A DNA stretch of 64,000 nt from Trabulsiella odontotermitis (GTDB taxonomy: Bacteria > Pseudomonadota > Gammaproteobacteria > Enterobacterales > Enterobacteriaceae): the NCBI RefSeq assembly GCF_001297775.1, contig NZ_LIFX01000015.1:1-64000 (forward strand), given 5' to 3'. Both the position numbers and the translations under genes were made by a program. Positions 10,030 through 22,575 of the stretch are shown here, piece by piece. The stretch's first letter is position 1. Each line of letters starts with the position of its first letter. The notes below the pieces were generated by a model that was given only the letters and a program-made list of their open reading frames with translations, ran no database searches and had not been told where the DNA came from.

Positions 10030-11133
10030 ATGGACAGAATCATTCAGTCACCTGGCAGATATGTTCAGGGCGCAGATGTTCTGACCCGCCTTGGTGATTA
10101 TCTCAAACCGATGGCAGATCGTTGGCTGGTCGTGGGCGATAAGTTCGTTCTGGGCTTTGCCGAAGCCACGCTGCGAAAAAGCCTGGAAGATGCCGCATTA
10201 AGCTGTGAAATTGCGCCCTTTGGCGGCGAATGTTCGCAAAACGAAATTGATCGTCTGCGGGACATCGCCAGCCGTGCAGAGTGCAGCGCGGTATTAGGCA
10301 TTGGCGGAGGTAAAACGCTGGATACCGCTAAAGCGCTGGCCCATTTCATGGGGCTTCCCGTGGCGATTGCGCCAACCATCGCCTCCACAGACGCCCCGTG
10401 CAGCGCGTTGTCGGTGATCTACACCGATGCCGGTGAGTTCGATCGTTACCTGATGCTGCCGCACAACCCGAACCTGGTGATTGTCGATACTAAAATTGTG
10501 GCTGGCGCCCCTTCACGCCTGCTGGCATCCGGTATCGGCGATGCACTGTCGACCTGGTTTGAAGCACGCGCCTGCGCCCGCAGCGGCGCGACAACCATGG
10601 CTGGCGGCAAGTGCACCCAGGCGTCGCTGGCGCTTGCTGAACTGTGCTACAACACCCTGATCGAAGAAGCCGAAAAAGCGATGCTGGCGGCGGAAAAACA
10701 TGTCGTCACTACCGCGCTGGAACGCATCATCGAAGCGAATACCTACCTCAGCGGTGTTGGCTTCGAGAGCGGTGGACTGGCCGCGGCGCACGCCATTCAC
10801 AACGGTCTGACGGCCATTCCGGACGCTCACCATTACTATCACGGTGAAAAAGTCGCGTTTGGGACGCTGACACAACTGGTGCTGGAAAACGCGCCGCAGG
10901 AGGAACTGGAGACCGTCGCCGCGCTTTGTTATGCCGTCGGGTTGCCGATCACTCTCGCAGGGCTGGATATTGAAGACGATATTCCAACCAAAATGCGCAT
11001 TGTGGCGGAAGCGGCCTGCGCGGAAGGCGAAACCATCCACAACATGCCGGGAGACGTAACGGCCGATCAGGTCTATGCGGCGCTGCTGGTTGCCGACCAG
11101 TTCGGTCAGCAATGTCTGCATAACTGGGAATGA
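10030..11133 (+). CDS. gldA: Glycerol dehydrogenase
   Basis: A 367-aa NAD-dependent iron/zinc-type alcohol dehydrogenase that interconverts glycerol and dihydroxyacetone (also hydroxyacetone/1,2-propanediol). It has the glycine-rich [13 protein letters not shown] motif and candidate metal ligands D171 ([13 protein letters not shown]), H254 (AAAHAIHNG) and H271 (HHYYHGEK). The ATG at 10030 gives the E. coli N-terminus MDRIIQSPG with GGAGTGAGT upstream; the in-frame GTG at 10024 is not needed. In E. coli yijF, yijE and katG lie between gldA and metF; here metF is adjacent and convergent. Confidence 0.96.
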   Translation: MDRIIQSPGRYVQGADVLTRLGDYLKPMADRWLVVGDKFVLGFAEATLRKSLEDAALSCEIAPFGGECSQNEIDRLRDIASRAECSAVLGIGGGKTLDTAKALAHFMGLPVAIAPTIASTDAPCSALSVIYTDAGEFDRYLMLPHNPNLVIVDTKIVAGAPSRLLASGIGDALSTWFEARACARSGATTMAGGKCTQASLALAELCYNTLIEEAEKAMLAAEKHVVTTALERIIEANTYLSGVGFESGGLAAAHAIHNGLTAIPDAHHYYHGEKVAFGTLTQLVLENAPQEELETVAALCYAVGLPITLAGLDIEDDIPTKMRIVAEAACAEGETIHNMPGDVTADQVYAALLVADQFGQQCLHNWE

Positions 11134-11143
11134 TGTTGTGACG

Positions 11144-11174
11144 ATGTACGTGCTTGCGCAGCAGGCACGTACAT
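11144..11174. terminator. Hairpin between convergent gldA and metF
   Basis: A perfect 10-bp inverted repeat, ATGTACGTGC at 11144-11153 and GCACGTACAT at 11165-11174, with an 11-nt loop. It fills the gap between the two convergent stop codons and probably stops or stabilises transcripts from both sides. The T-tracts are weak. Confidence 0.6.
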
Positions 11175-11180
11175 TTCTGA

Positions 11181-12074
<894 letters not shown>

Positions 12075-12120
12075 TTACCTCATCAATCTTATGTCGTTGT
12101 CTGTTGTGTTTCGAACTTCT

Positions 12121-12144
12121 ATACGTTTAGACGTCCAGATGTAA
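12121..12144 (-). promoter_or_regulatory. MetJ operator (met boxes) of metF
   Basis: Three tandem 8-bp units resemble the met box consensus AGACGTCT: ATACGTTT, then AGACGTCC, then AGATGTAA. The middle unit matches 7 of 8. They are about 50-75 bp upstream of the metF start, as expected for MetJ control. Confidence 0.8.
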
Positions 12145-12228
12145 AAATGACGGAAAAGCCGGGTGCCGTCAACAGAAATATCACGATGAAGGCTGAGGAA
12201 ATTTCAGGCAAGTTGAAAAAAGTTCATG

Positions 12229-12252
12229 ATGCCCTCTCTGATGAGAGGGCAT
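12229..12252 (-). terminator. Rho-independent terminator of metBL
   Basis: A perfect 10-bp stem with a 4-nt loop (12229-12238 paired with 12243-12252; core GCCCTCTC/GAGAGGGC) sits just after the metL stop. On the minus strand it is followed within a few bases by a T-rich tract (AACTTTTTT). Confidence 0.85.
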
Positions 12253-12264
12253 GCGGAGGGAGAA

Positions 12265-14697
12265 TTACAGCAGTTGCGCCAGACGGTTGATATCCGACTG
12301 GATAGCGCCTGCGGTGACGTCACGCCCGGCGCCCGGGCCGCGGATCACCAGCGGGTTATCGCGGTACCAGCGGCTTTCGATGGCGAAGACGTTATCGCAT
12401 GGCAGCAGTGCGGCCAGCGGGTGTTCCGCGCGAACCGCTTCGACACCGACACGCGCTTTGCCGTTGGCGTCGAAACGCGCGACATAACGCAGCACCAGCC
12501 CCAGCTCCTGCGCGGCTTCCAGACGCTGCAGCATCTGCTCGTTAAGTTCGTCACCGTTCTCAAAGAAGTGATCGATAGATCCCTCTTCGCAATGCAACGG
12601 CACCAGCGACTCAACGCGAACCTGATCCGGTTCGATGTCATAGCCCGCTTCACGCGCCAGGATCACCAGTTTGCGCATCACATCCGTCCCGGAAAGGTCA
12701 ACGCGCGGATCCGGCTCGGTCAGCCCCTGCTGCCAGGCCTGATCGACCAGGTCGGTAAACGGCACGGTGCCATCGAATTGCAGGAACAGCCATGACAGCG
12801 TGCCGGAGAAAATACCACTGAGCGACAGGATCACGTCGCCGCTTTCCCGCAAATCACGCACGGTATGGTTCACCGGTAAGCCCGCGCCGACGGTCGCGTT
12901 ATACAGCCAGTGACGACCGGTTTTTTCAAACGCGTCGTGGATCTGGCGGTATTTATTGCTGGAACTGGCGCCCGCCAGTTTATTGGCGCTGATGACGTGG
13001 AAACCGTGGCTGGCGAAATCGAGGTACTGATCAGCCAGTTGTTCGCTGGCGGTAACGTCCAGCACCACCAGATCATCATACGGATGCGCGCGCATCCACA
13101 GGAACAGGGACTCTTCGTCCTGTTCGATCGCTTCGTCGTTGAAGAAAGCCAGCGCCCGGCTGGCGTCCAGCCCGTCGTAATTCAGCAGGCTGCGGCGGCT
13201 GTCCACCACGCCGGCGAGGATAAATTCAAACCCGGTACGGGCCGAGAGCGTGCTCTGCTCGCGGGCAAACAATTCCAGCCAGCGGGAGCCGATATTGCCT
13301 TTGCCGAACAGCACCAGGCCAATGCGCTTCTCGGCGCGGAACAGCGACTGGTGCAGCCCCTGGATCAGGCTTTCCGTCGGGCCGGTACGCAGCAGCGCGA
13401 CGAGGCTGATCCCCTCTTCCGATTGCCAGGTGAACTCCACCGGCTGGCCCTTCAGTTGCTGCCAGAAACGGTGGCAGTGCAGCGGGTTACGGGTGACGCC
13501 TGCGCCAACCATCGCCACCAGCGCCAGCCCCTGACGCAAACGCAGCTCGCCCGGCAGCCCGGCTTCATCAAGCAGTTTCAGGGCGCTGTCGACCACTTCT
13601 GAGGTGTAGCAAAACTGCAGCAACTGGCGATCGGCATGAACGCCCACCGCCAGCGGGCGCATCTGCGCCCGTTTGAGAATGACATCAATATCTTTATGCG
13701 CCTGTCTGAAATCCTGGCTGGCGGGCACATGGAATTCAATCAGGCAAACATCGTCATGGCTGGTGACAATGCGCGCACCAGTACCCGATGCCAGAACGCG
13801 TTCGATACGCGTCGAGCCCTGATCCGGCGTGTAGCTGCAGCGCAGTTGCAGATCAATATCACTGCCGGAAACCGGCTGGAGGGTACGCGCATGCAGCACC
13901 GGCGCCGCCAGACGCGCCAGTTCGCTGGCTTCGTCCAGACGCAGCAGCGGCAGCAGACAGGCATCTTTCACTTTACGCGGGTCGGCGCTGTACACCCCGG
14001 CGACGTCACTCCAGATGGTGACACGGGAAACGCCCGCCAGCGCGCCAACCTGAGTGGCGGAATAGTCGGAACCGTTACGGCCCAGCAGCACCGTTTCCCC
14101 CGCGTTGTTGCGCGAGATAAAGCCCGTCACTACCAGACGTTTATTCGGATGTTGCGCCAGAAGTTGTTGCAGCAACGGGTAAGAGAGGCCTTCATCCACC
14201 TGCGGCTGGGCGGCGCGTTCGGCGCGCAGGAATTCGCGCGCATCCAGCCAGACGGCGTCCAGCCCCTGCTCCCGCAGAACGGCGGACATCAGACGCGCAG
14301 ACCACACTTCGCCGTGGCCAACCACTTCCGCGTACACCGCGTCGGTCACGCCGCTGTCGAGCAGTGCCGCCAGACGCTCGAGATCGTGAATAAACTCGCT
14401 GATCATGCCATCAGCAATCGCGGCGGGGAGCAGACCGCTAATTAGCTCGGTCTGATAACGACGCAACGCCTGCTGAACCTGATGCGCAGAGAGCCGATCG
14501 GTCTGGCTTAATTTCAGCCAGCTGATCAGCTGGTTGGTGGTGCTGCCCGCAGCGGAGACAACCATCATATCGCCCGGCATCGAATATTCCGTCATGATGC
14601 CCGCGACACGCAGGTAACACTTCACATCCGCCAGACTACTACCACCAAACTTGTGCAGCTGACGACCCTTCGCCCCTGCCTGCGCAATCACACTCAT
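12265..14697 (-). CDS. metL: Bifunctional aspartokinase II/homoserine dehydrogenase II
   Basis: An 810-aa fusion enzyme catalysing the first and third steps of the aspartate pathway towards methionine. The aspartokinase part (about residues 1-460) starts with the HKFGGSSLAD motif. The homoserine dehydrogenase part (about 465-810) starts with the nucleotide-binding LVLFGKGNIG and contains NATVGAGLPV. The ATG at 14697 lies 2 bp after the metB stop, so translation is likely coupled in a metBL operon repressed by MetJ. Confidence 0.97.
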   Translation of the reverse strand: MSVIAQAGAKGRQLHKFGGSSLADVKCYLRVAGIMTEYSMPGDMMVVSAAGSTTNQLISWLKLSQTDRLSAHQVQQALRRYQTELISGLLPAAIADGMISEFIHDLERLAALLDSGVTDAVYAEVVGHGEVWSARLMSAVLREQGLDAVWLDAREFLRAERAAQPQVDEGLSYPLLQQLLAQHPNKRLVVTGFISRNNAGETVLLGRNGSDYSATQVGALAGVSRVTIWSDVAGVYSADPRKVKDACLLPLLRLDEASELARLAAPVLHARTLQPVSGSDIDLQLRCSYTPDQGSTRIERVLASGTGARIVTSHDDVCLIEFHVPASQDFRQAHKDIDVILKRAQMRPLAVGVHADRQLLQFCYTSEVVDSALKLLDEAGLPGELRLRQGLALVAMVGAGVTRNPLHCHRFWQQLKGQPVEFTWQSEEGISLVALLRTGPTESLIQGLHQSLFRAEKRIGLVLFGKGNIGSRWLELFAREQSTLSARTGFEFILAGVVDSRRSLLNYDGLDASRALAFFNDEAIEQDEESLFLWMRAHPYDDLVVLDVTASEQLADQYLDFASHGFHVISANKLAGASSSNKYRQIHDAFEKTGRHWLYNATVGAGLPVNHTVRDLRESGDVILSLSGIFSGTLSWLFLQFDGTVPFTDLVDQAWQQGLTEPDPRVDLSGTDVMRKLVILAREAGYDIEPDQVRVESLVPLHCEEGSIDHFFENGDELNEQMLQRLEAAQELGLVLRYVARFDANGKARVGVEAVRAEHPLAALLPCDNVFAIESRWYRDNPLVIRGPGAGRDVTAGAIQSDINRLAQLL

Positions 14698-14699
14698 GT

Positions 14700-15860
14700 T
14701 TACCCCTCTGCTGCGATCCGGAAGCCATTTTCCAGATCGGCAATTAAATCTTCACCGTCTTCAATACCCGTAGAGATACGTAGCAACGTCTCAGAGATGC
14801 CCGCGGCAGCGCGCGCTTCCGGCGCCATGCCCGCATGCGTCATGGTCGCGGCATGGGAGATCAGGCTCTCGACGCCGCCCAGCGATTCCGCCAGCGTAAA
14901 CAGCGACAGACCACTCAGGAAACGGCGCAGCGTTTGCTCATCGCCATCCAGTTCAAAACTCAGCATCGCGCCAAAACCTTTCTGCTGACGCGCCGCAATC
15001 TCATGCCCCTGGTTTTCCGGCAGAGACGGATGATACAGCTTTTTCACCAGTGGTTGCTGTTTCAAATAATCGACAATCGCCTGCGCGTTGCGCTGAGCGA
15101 CTTCCATACGCGGTGACAACGTGCGTAACCCGCGTAATAACAGATAGCTATCAAACGCGCCGCCGGTGACGCCAATATTATTGGCCCACCAGGCCAGCTC
15201 CGTCACGACGTCCGGATCTTTCGCAATCACCACGCCCGCAACGACATCGGAATGACCGTTCAGGTATTTCGTGCAGGAATGCAGAACCAGATCAGCGCCC
15301 AGCGCCAGCGGATTCTGTAACGCCGGGCTTAAGAAGGTGTTATCCACCACGCTAATCGCCCCGGCTTCACGCGAAAGACGACAGATTTTCTCAATATCGA
15401 CGACGCGCAACAATGGGTTACTTGGACTTTCTACCAGCACAAGCTTCGGTTTTTCTGCCAGTGCCGCTTTCAGCGCCGCGTCATTCCCCTGATCGACAAA
15501 TAAAACGCGGTAGCATCCGCGCTTCGCCAGGCTGTCAAACAGACGATAGCTGCCGCCGTAGCAGTCGTGCGGCGCGACCAGCAGATCGCCAGGATTAAGA
15601 TAAACAGTGGTCACCAGATGGATAGCCGACATGCCGGTGTTGGTCAGTACCGCGCCCGCGCCGCCTTCCAGCTCCGCCAGCGCACGCTGGACGACATCAC
15701 GCGTCGGGTTACCGCGGCGCGAGTAGTCATGCGCGCGGGGTTCATTAAAACCGGTGAAATTGTAGGTGCTGGAGAGATGAATCGGCGGGACAACGCAACC
15801 GTACTGTTCGTCGTCATTTAACCCGCTACGCACTGCGATAGTGGCCTGTTTACGCGTCAT
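14700..15860 (-). CDS. metB: Cystathionine gamma-synthase
   Basis: A 386-aa PLP enzyme joining O-succinylhomoserine and cysteine to form cystathionine. The PLP lysine is K198 in LVLHSCTKYLNGH, and YSRRGNPTR contributes the cofactor-binding loop. It is first gene of the metBL operon, divergent from metJ across a shared 264-bp region with five tandem met boxes. Length and start match E. coli MetB. Confidence 0.97.
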   Translation of the reverse strand: MTRKQATIAVRSGLNDDEQYGCVVPPIHLSSTYNFTGFNEPRAHDYSRRGNPTRDVVQRALAELEGGAGAVLTNTGMSAIHLVTTVYLNPGDLLVAPHDCYGGSYRLFDSLAKRGCYRVLFVDQGNDAALKAALAEKPKLVLVESPSNPLLRVVDIEKICRLSREAGAISVVDNTFLSPALQNPLALGADLVLHSCTKYLNGHSDVVAGVVIAKDPDVVTELAWWANNIGVTGGAFDSYLLLRGLRTLSPRMEVAQRNAQAIVDYLKQQPLVKKLYHPSLPENQGHEIAARQQKGFGAMLSFELDGDEQTLRRFLSGLSLFTLAESLGGVESLISHAATMTHAGMAPEARAAAGISETLLRISTGIEDGEDLIADLENGFRIAAEG

Positions 15861-15919
15861 GTCTGGGCTTCCTGGCTTAATCGATGAAGGTCAGGGCACA
15901 GAGTAACCACTGCCACATT

Positions 15920-15959
15920 GGACGTCAATACATCTGGACATCTAAATGTCTTTGCGTAT
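15920..15959. promoter_or_regulatory. Five tandem met boxes between metB and metJ
   Basis: Five contiguous 8-bp units cover 15920-15959: GGACGTCA, ATACATCT, GGACATCT, AAATGTCT and TTGCGTAT, compared with the MetJ consensus AGACGTCT. They lie in the metB/metJ divergent region and would repress metBL and autoregulate metJ when S-adenosylmethionine is plentiful. The outermost units are weakest. Confidence 0.88.
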
Positions 15960-16124
15960 AGATTGAGCAAACGACAAATAGCCGTTAAAATTATATGCAT
16001 TAGCGCACATCTGTGGAGGCTTTCCTCGTGTCACGGTTCCGCCTCTACGGTAAAATACGCACGTTTATGGTCTGAGCGACAGCTTCTGGCCTTTTATTAA
16101 TGACTGACAGGATTAAGGTATCTC

Positions 16125-16442
16125 ATGGCTGAATGGAGCGGCGAATATATCAGCCCATACGCTGAGCACGGTAAGAAGAGTGAGCAAGTAAAAAAAATTA
16201 CGGTTTCCATTCCTCTGAAGGTGTTAAAAATCCTCACCGATGAACGTACCCGTCGTCAGGTGAATAATCTGCGTCACGCCACCAATAGCGAACTGCTGTG
16301 TGAAGCGTTTTTGCATGCGTTCACCGGTCAACCGCTACCTGATGATGCTGACCTGCGTAAAGAACGTAGCGATGAAATCCCGGAAGAAGCGAAAGTGATC
16401 ATGCGCGAGCTGGGAATCGACCCGGAGACGTGGGAATACTGA
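16125..16442 (+). CDS. metJ: Methionine repressor MetJ
   Basis: A 105-aa ribbon-helix-helix repressor that binds tandem 8-bp met boxes with S-adenosylmethionine as corepressor. The DNA-contacting beta strand is [13 protein letters not shown] (about residues 22-34), and [26 protein letters not shown] follows in the helices. The protein is nearly identical to E. coli MetJ. It is divergent from metB, with its operator array between them. Confidence 0.98.
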   Translation: MAEWSGEYISPYAEHGKKSEQVKKITVSIPLKVLKILTDERTRRQVNNLRHATNSELLCEAFLHAFTGQPLPDDADLRKERSDEIPEEAKVIMRELGIDPETWEY

Positions 16443-16500
16443 CGTCCTGATGGCGGTTCATGGATACCGGACCGCCTTGCTCGTTGACAGGGAAAACCAC

Positions 16501-17109
16501 ATGCATAAATACCTGCTGGCCCTCGGCCTGGTTGTCTGCTACCCCGCACTGGCGTACGAGCCGCAAACGGGTGACATTATTTTTCAGATCTCCCGCTCCT
16601 CGCAGAGTAAAGCTATCCAGCTGGCGACCCACTCTGACTACAGCCACACGGGCATGATTGTTATCCGCAATAAAAAAGCTTACGTGTTTGAAGCGACTGG
16701 CCCGGTGGTCTATACCCCGCTGCAAAAATTTATCGCCCGCGGCGAAGACGGTAAATATGTGATTCGTCGCGTCAGAGGCGGACTCTCACCAGAGCAGCAA
16801 AAGAAGCTGGCGCAAACGGCCAGGGGTTATCTCGGTAAGCCCTATGACCTGGCATTTGCCTGGTCTGACGATCGCCAGTATTGCTCCGAAGTCGTGTGGA
16901 AAGTCTATTTTCATGCGCTGGATATGCAGCCGGGTAAGCTGCAAAAGATGAAAGATTTCGATCTGAGTTCGCCGGTGGTCCGGGCCAAAATCAAAGAGCG
17001 CTACGGTAATAAGATCCCGATGAATGAAACGGTGATTTCACCCCAGGCGCTTTTTGATGCGCCGCAACTGGAAACTGTCGCCAGAGAATGGCCGCTGTTT
17101 TCGTGGTGA
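16501..17109 (+). CDS. yiiX: YiiX/YebB-type NlpC/P60-like cysteine hydrolase, probably periplasmic
   Basis: A 202-aa protein with a signal peptide (MHKYLLALGLVVCYPALAY) and a circularly permuted papain-like (NlpC/P60 superfamily) fold. HTGMIVI supplies the likely histidine and YCSEVVW the likely cysteine. I chose the ATG at 16501 because it begins the signal sequence; an upstream in-frame ATG at 16450 would add 17 unlikely residues. It matches E. coli YiiX throughout and lies next to metJ as there. The natural substrate is not established. Confidence 0.88.
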   Translation: MHKYLLALGLVVCYPALAYEPQTGDIIFQISRSSQSKAIQLATHSDYSHTGMIVIRNKKAYVFEATGPVVYTPLQKFIARGEDGKYVIRRVRGGLSPEQQKKLAQTARGYLGKPYDLAFAWSDDRQYCSEVVWKVYFHALDMQPGKLQKMKDFDLSSPVVRAKIKERYGNKIPMNETVISPQALFDAPQLETVAREWPLFSW

Positions 17110-17120
17110 TCGTCAGCCAG

Positions 17121-17147
17121 TGCCCGGCAGCGCAACGCCACCGGGCA
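17121..17147. repeat. REP-like inverted repeat between yiiX and the GPH transporter gene
   Basis: TGCCCGG at 17121-17127 pairs with CCGGGCA at 17141-17147 across a 13-nt loop. It lies between convergent genes and resembles half of a REP unit or a 3'-end stabilising hairpin. Confidence 0.6.
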
Positions 17148-17158
17148 AACATCATCAG

Positions 17159-18682
17159 TTAGCTTTGTAGCGCCTTCTGCCGGTTAAGGTAACCAATCGT
17201 ATTGTTACCCCACAGCTTCTCGTAAGGCATACCTGCCAGCATCTCTACCGTCTGACGTGCCTGCGGGGTGATATCCTCCGGTGTCAGGCGACCAGCAGCC
17301 CGCATTTTCAGGGTTTCTTCACGCAGTACGCTGTGCGTTTTGAGGTTCAGGCGGAACTTCAGGGAGATCAAAAAGCCAATCAGCAATACACAAACCGTAC
17401 CCACGCTCAGGATCATCAGGATGGTATGACTCACGCCGGGAACCTGCGTAGGCTGGCCGGATACAAAGCCGGAAAGTTGCATAACGATACCCACCAGCAT
17501 CACCGCACCTGCCTGCGAGGCTTTACGCGTCAGCGTCATAATCCCGGCGAAAATCCCTTCGCGACGCTGACCGGTGACCACTTCATCGACATCGGCAATG
17601 TAGGTGTAAATATTCCACGGAATATAGTTGATACCACCACGACCCAGCCCGGCAATGGCAGAGATAAGCAACAGCAGCGAGTGGTTGTCGCTCATCCCGC
17701 TATAGTAAAGCCCGGCATAAGACAGCGCACTCAGGCCAAACAGGGTAACCACAACCCGGTATGAAGGTGCCTGTCCAAAGCGGATGCACAGCGGGATCAT
17801 CGCCATCACCGCAATAAATTGCAGGATTGCCATGGTTCCCATCAGGTCTGAAGCCAGCGTCGGACTTTGCATCAACACAAACACGACGTAGTAGGTGAAA
17901 ACGGCGTTAAAGACATCCTGTGCGATATAGCCGCCCAGGTACATTCCAAGGTGTTGGCGGAAAATACGGATGCGGAACGTTGAACTCAGTTCGATGATCA
18001 ATCGATGCAGGCTTTGACCGAGCGTCAGCTTTTGGGCCTGAGCCGCAAGCTCTTCTTCAGTGCGATCACGTTCCCAGGTAAAGCACCACACCAGCGTCAG
18101 CACGATGGCGCACATAATGGAGAAGACCAGGCTGGCGTAGAAGAAGGAGATCGCGTTGTCTTTACCGAAGTGGTTCAGCAATACGCCCGGCAGAAATGCC
18201 GCGAGGATCGCCGAAAGCTGCGCCATACCGATACGCGCGCCGGAAAATTTCGTTTTCTGTTTGAAATCATCGGTCATCTCCGGCACCAGTGTTTCATAAG
18301 GCACCAGAATCATCGTGTAGACCACATCAAACAGCAGATAAGTCACCAGATAATACCAGTACCCCATATCGCCCATCCACATCAGGCTGTACGAAAAAAC
18401 ACAGGGGATACCCAGTAAAATAAAGAACTTGCGGCGTCCGAAACGCTTTCCTAACCACGTATTGCCAAAGTTATCGGTAAGATATCCCATCAGCGGGCTT
18501 ACCACGGCATCCAGTATTCTCGCCATGGCAAAAATAAAGGTCGCCTCAATGGGCGTTAATCCACAAAACGTGGTGTAGAAATAAAGTAACCATGCTGCGG
18601 TGAGCGCTGTCGTCCCTGCGCCCAGACAATCCCCGGAACCATAGGCCAGGTAATTTGCAATACCAATTTTGCGCTTATTCAT
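17159..18682 (-). CDS. GPH-family sugar symporter, probable oligogalacturonide transporter (TogT-like)
   Basis: A 507-aa inner-membrane protein of the glycoside-pentoside-hexuronide:cation symporter family, with about 12 hydrophobic segments and the family loop RFGRRKFF. Its sequence looks most like TogT-type oligogalacturonide transporters as I recall them. The ATG at 18682 (MNKRKIGIANYLAYGSG) follows CAGGAAAG; an upstream in-frame codon at 18724 is less likely. A KdgM-type porin gene lies 91 bp upstream on the same strand, so outer- and inner-membrane uptake of pectin oligomers is the natural reading. The substrate is inferred. Confidence 0.82.
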   Translation of the reverse strand: MNKRKIGIANYLAYGSGDCLGAGTTALTAAWLLYFYTTFCGLTPIEATFIFAMARILDAVVSPLMGYLTDNFGNTWLGKRFGRRKFFILLGIPCVFSYSLMWMGDMGYWYYLVTYLLFDVVYTMILVPYETLVPEMTDDFKQKTKFSGARIGMAQLSAILAAFLPGVLLNHFGKDNAISFFYASLVFSIMCAIVLTLVWCFTWERDRTEEELAAQAQKLTLGQSLHRLIIELSSTFRIRIFRQHLGMYLGGYIAQDVFNAVFTYYVVFVLMQSPTLASDLMGTMAILQFIAVMAMIPLCIRFGQAPSYRVVVTLFGLSALSYAGLYYSGMSDNHSLLLLISAIAGLGRGGINYIPWNIYTYIADVDEVVTGQRREGIFAGIMTLTRKASQAGAVMLVGIVMQLSGFVSGQPTQVPGVSHTILMILSVGTVCVLLIGFLISLKFRLNLKTHSVLREETLKMRAAGRLTPEDITPQARQTVEMLAGMPYEKLWGNNTIGYLNRQKALQS

Positions 18683-18773
18683 TTTTCTTTCCTGCAATAT
18701 ATGCAATGGAAATAGATACGGCAAAGTAAGGATACGATGCCGTAACTTACTCGTTATTTAATGACATTACTGA

Positions 18774-19454
18774 TCAGAAGTTATAACCGAGGCCTACGCG
18801 ATAACGGGTTTGTCGATCGGATGTCGTGGTGGTGTTATAACCTGAAGAGACGTTACCAATTTCCACGAACGGAACCCAGGAACCAAATTTCCTGGCGACG
18901 CGGAAGTTATATTCGTAATCTTCTTTTTTGTTGTTATATAAATCTTCGCTATCGGCAATTTTATAAATACCGTTCAGCTCAAACATCCAGTCAGCGATGT
19001 TATAGCCGATCCAGGCTTCAGGACGGTACACCATACGGTCGTCCTTGCCATCGGCGTTCCTGCGCGCATACTCCTGGCGATAGCGGAAGGCGGTCCACCA
19101 GCTATCGTTAATGTTGTACTGTACGCGGATATAAGGCTTATAGATCGTGATGTTATCGCCTGTTTCAACCGCAACGCCAGGCTGCCAGACCAGATCCTGC
19201 CAGGTGAACTGGTAACTCGCCGTATACTCGTTGCCATTACTTTCCATATTATTCCAGGCACTATTAGACTGTGCATCATCGGAACGAGAAATGGCTTCGA
19301 CAGCAACACCGAATCCTGTTGCAAAACGATGGGACATATAAACACGGTCATAGTTACGGCCGTCATCGTAATATTCATGGCGGTAATCAACATAACCTGC
19401 ATGTGCGGCGCAGGATAATAACGGAATAAGTAATAAAGCATATTTTAAGTTCAT
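18774..19454 (-). CDS. KdgM-family oligogalacturonate-type outer-membrane porin
   Basis: A 226-aa outer-membrane protein with a signal peptide (MNLKYALLLIPLLSCAAHA) followed by alternating amphipathic strands and a C-terminal aromatic end, RYRVGLGYNF. Length and the start GYVDYRHEYYDDGRNYDRVYMSH suit the small 12-strand KdgM/NanC/OmpL porins for acidic oligosaccharides. The ATG at 19454 follows GAGAGGG; an upstream in-frame start at 19469 is less likely. Its partner downstream is the TogT-like symporter. A long AT-rich leader upstream may carry regulator sites. Confidence 0.85.
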   Translation of the reverse strand: MNLKYALLLIPLLSCAAHAGYVDYRHEYYDDGRNYDRVYMSHRFATGFGVAVEAISRSDDAQSNSAWNNMESNGNEYTASYQFTWQDLVWQPGVAVETGDNITIYKPYIRVQYNINDSWWTAFRYRQEYARRNADGKDDRMVYRPEAWIGYNIADWMFELNGIYKIADSEDLYNNKKEDYEYNFRVARKFGSWVPFVEIGNVSSGYNTTTTSDRQTRYRVGLGYNF

Positions 19455-19672
19455 GACAAACCCTCTCAAAATTGAGATCCCAGCAATAGAATAAACCTGT
19501 CATTTACACCGAAGTGAAAATCACAAAGTCAGATAATAGTAATGAGTAGCAGCATGAACTTTATGGCAGTGCCAGCAAAAAAACCTTTTGAATTTTGCCA
19601 TAAAATAGAATTGATGGCAGAAAACGAAAGGTTATAAAGACGGAGATCAATAATAAAAACAATTTATCATAA

Positions 19673-19694
19673 AATGAGAAACATCATTTCAATT
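19673..19694 (-). promoter_or_regulatory. Possible KdgR-like palindrome upstream of the KdgM-type porin gene
   Basis: An imperfect palindrome has half-sites AATGAGAA and TTTCAATT around a central ACATCA. It resembles the KdgR operator (AATRAAAY...RTTTYATT) that controls pectin genes in related bacteria. It is about 220 bp upstream of the porin start, rather far, so the call is tentative. Confidence 0.3.
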
Positions 19695-19776
19695 GATAAA
19701 AATGAACGGTTTTATAACAGTTTCACTACAAAAACAGGAAAGGGCCGGGGCAGGAGGAAAAGCGGAGACAAAAAAA

Positions 19777-19796
19777 GCGCCTGGCGGCGCTTTTTT
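19777..19796 (-). terminator. Terminator of rpmE
   Basis: GCGCC at 19777-19781 pairs with GGCGC at 19786-19790, with a TGGC loop. It is flanked by six A and six T residues, so it could work in both directions. It lies 14 bp beyond the rpmE stop. Confidence 0.85.
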
Positions 19797-19809
19797 CTGG
19801 GAGCAAAAC

Positions 19810-20022
19810 TTATTTGCTGCCCGGGATGCTGAAACGCTTGTTGAAGCGGTCAACACGACCACCGGTCGCAACGTCACGCTGCTTACCAGTGTAGAACGGG
19901 TGGCATTTGCTGCACACGTCCAGGTTCAGATCGTGACCCACGGTAGAATGGGTTTTGATCACATTACCGCAAGAACAAGTTGCAGTAATTTCTACATAAT
20001 TCGGGTGAATACCTTTTTTCAT
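19810..20022 (-). CDS. rpmE: 50S ribosomal protein L31, zinc-binding form
   Basis: A 70-aa ribosomal protein of the C+ (zinc) type: cysteines C16, C18, C37 and C40 (TCSCG and [10 protein letters not shown]) form the expected metal site. Length and sequence match E. coli L31. It is transcribed opposite to priA. Confidence 0.98.
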   Translation of the reverse strand: MKKGIHPNYVEITATCSCGNVIKTHSTVGHDLNLDVCSKCHPFYTGKQRDVATGGRVDRFNKRFSIPGSK

Positions 20023-20165
20023 GGGAAACCTCAGTTAAGGCCGCGTCGCTCTTCCAGCCCTAACGCCGGACACCACGCGATGTTAATAATATAGGTAGTT
20101 TAACGCGACTATTTCGCATTAAAGGCGGCGAATCATACAGAATTTAAGCAACGTATGCAAACTGA

Positions 20166-22424
<2,259 letters not shown>

Positions 22425-22575
22425 GGCGTTTCCCTGCGAGCCAGATCGAGAAATTCAAGATTCATCACATTTTTCATGAAAATTCTGTAACTCTCATGAG
22501 CCACTATCTGATAAAAATGTGAGCTGAAGTCAGAGACAGCGGATGTGTCTGCACCCGTCAGCGAGGAGAAACCAG

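Noticed and set aside
19501..19560. CRP site (GTGAAAATCAC) upstream of the KdgM-type porin gene
   Set aside because: The half-sites are separated by 3 bp instead of the 6 bp between TGTGA and TCACA needed for CRP.
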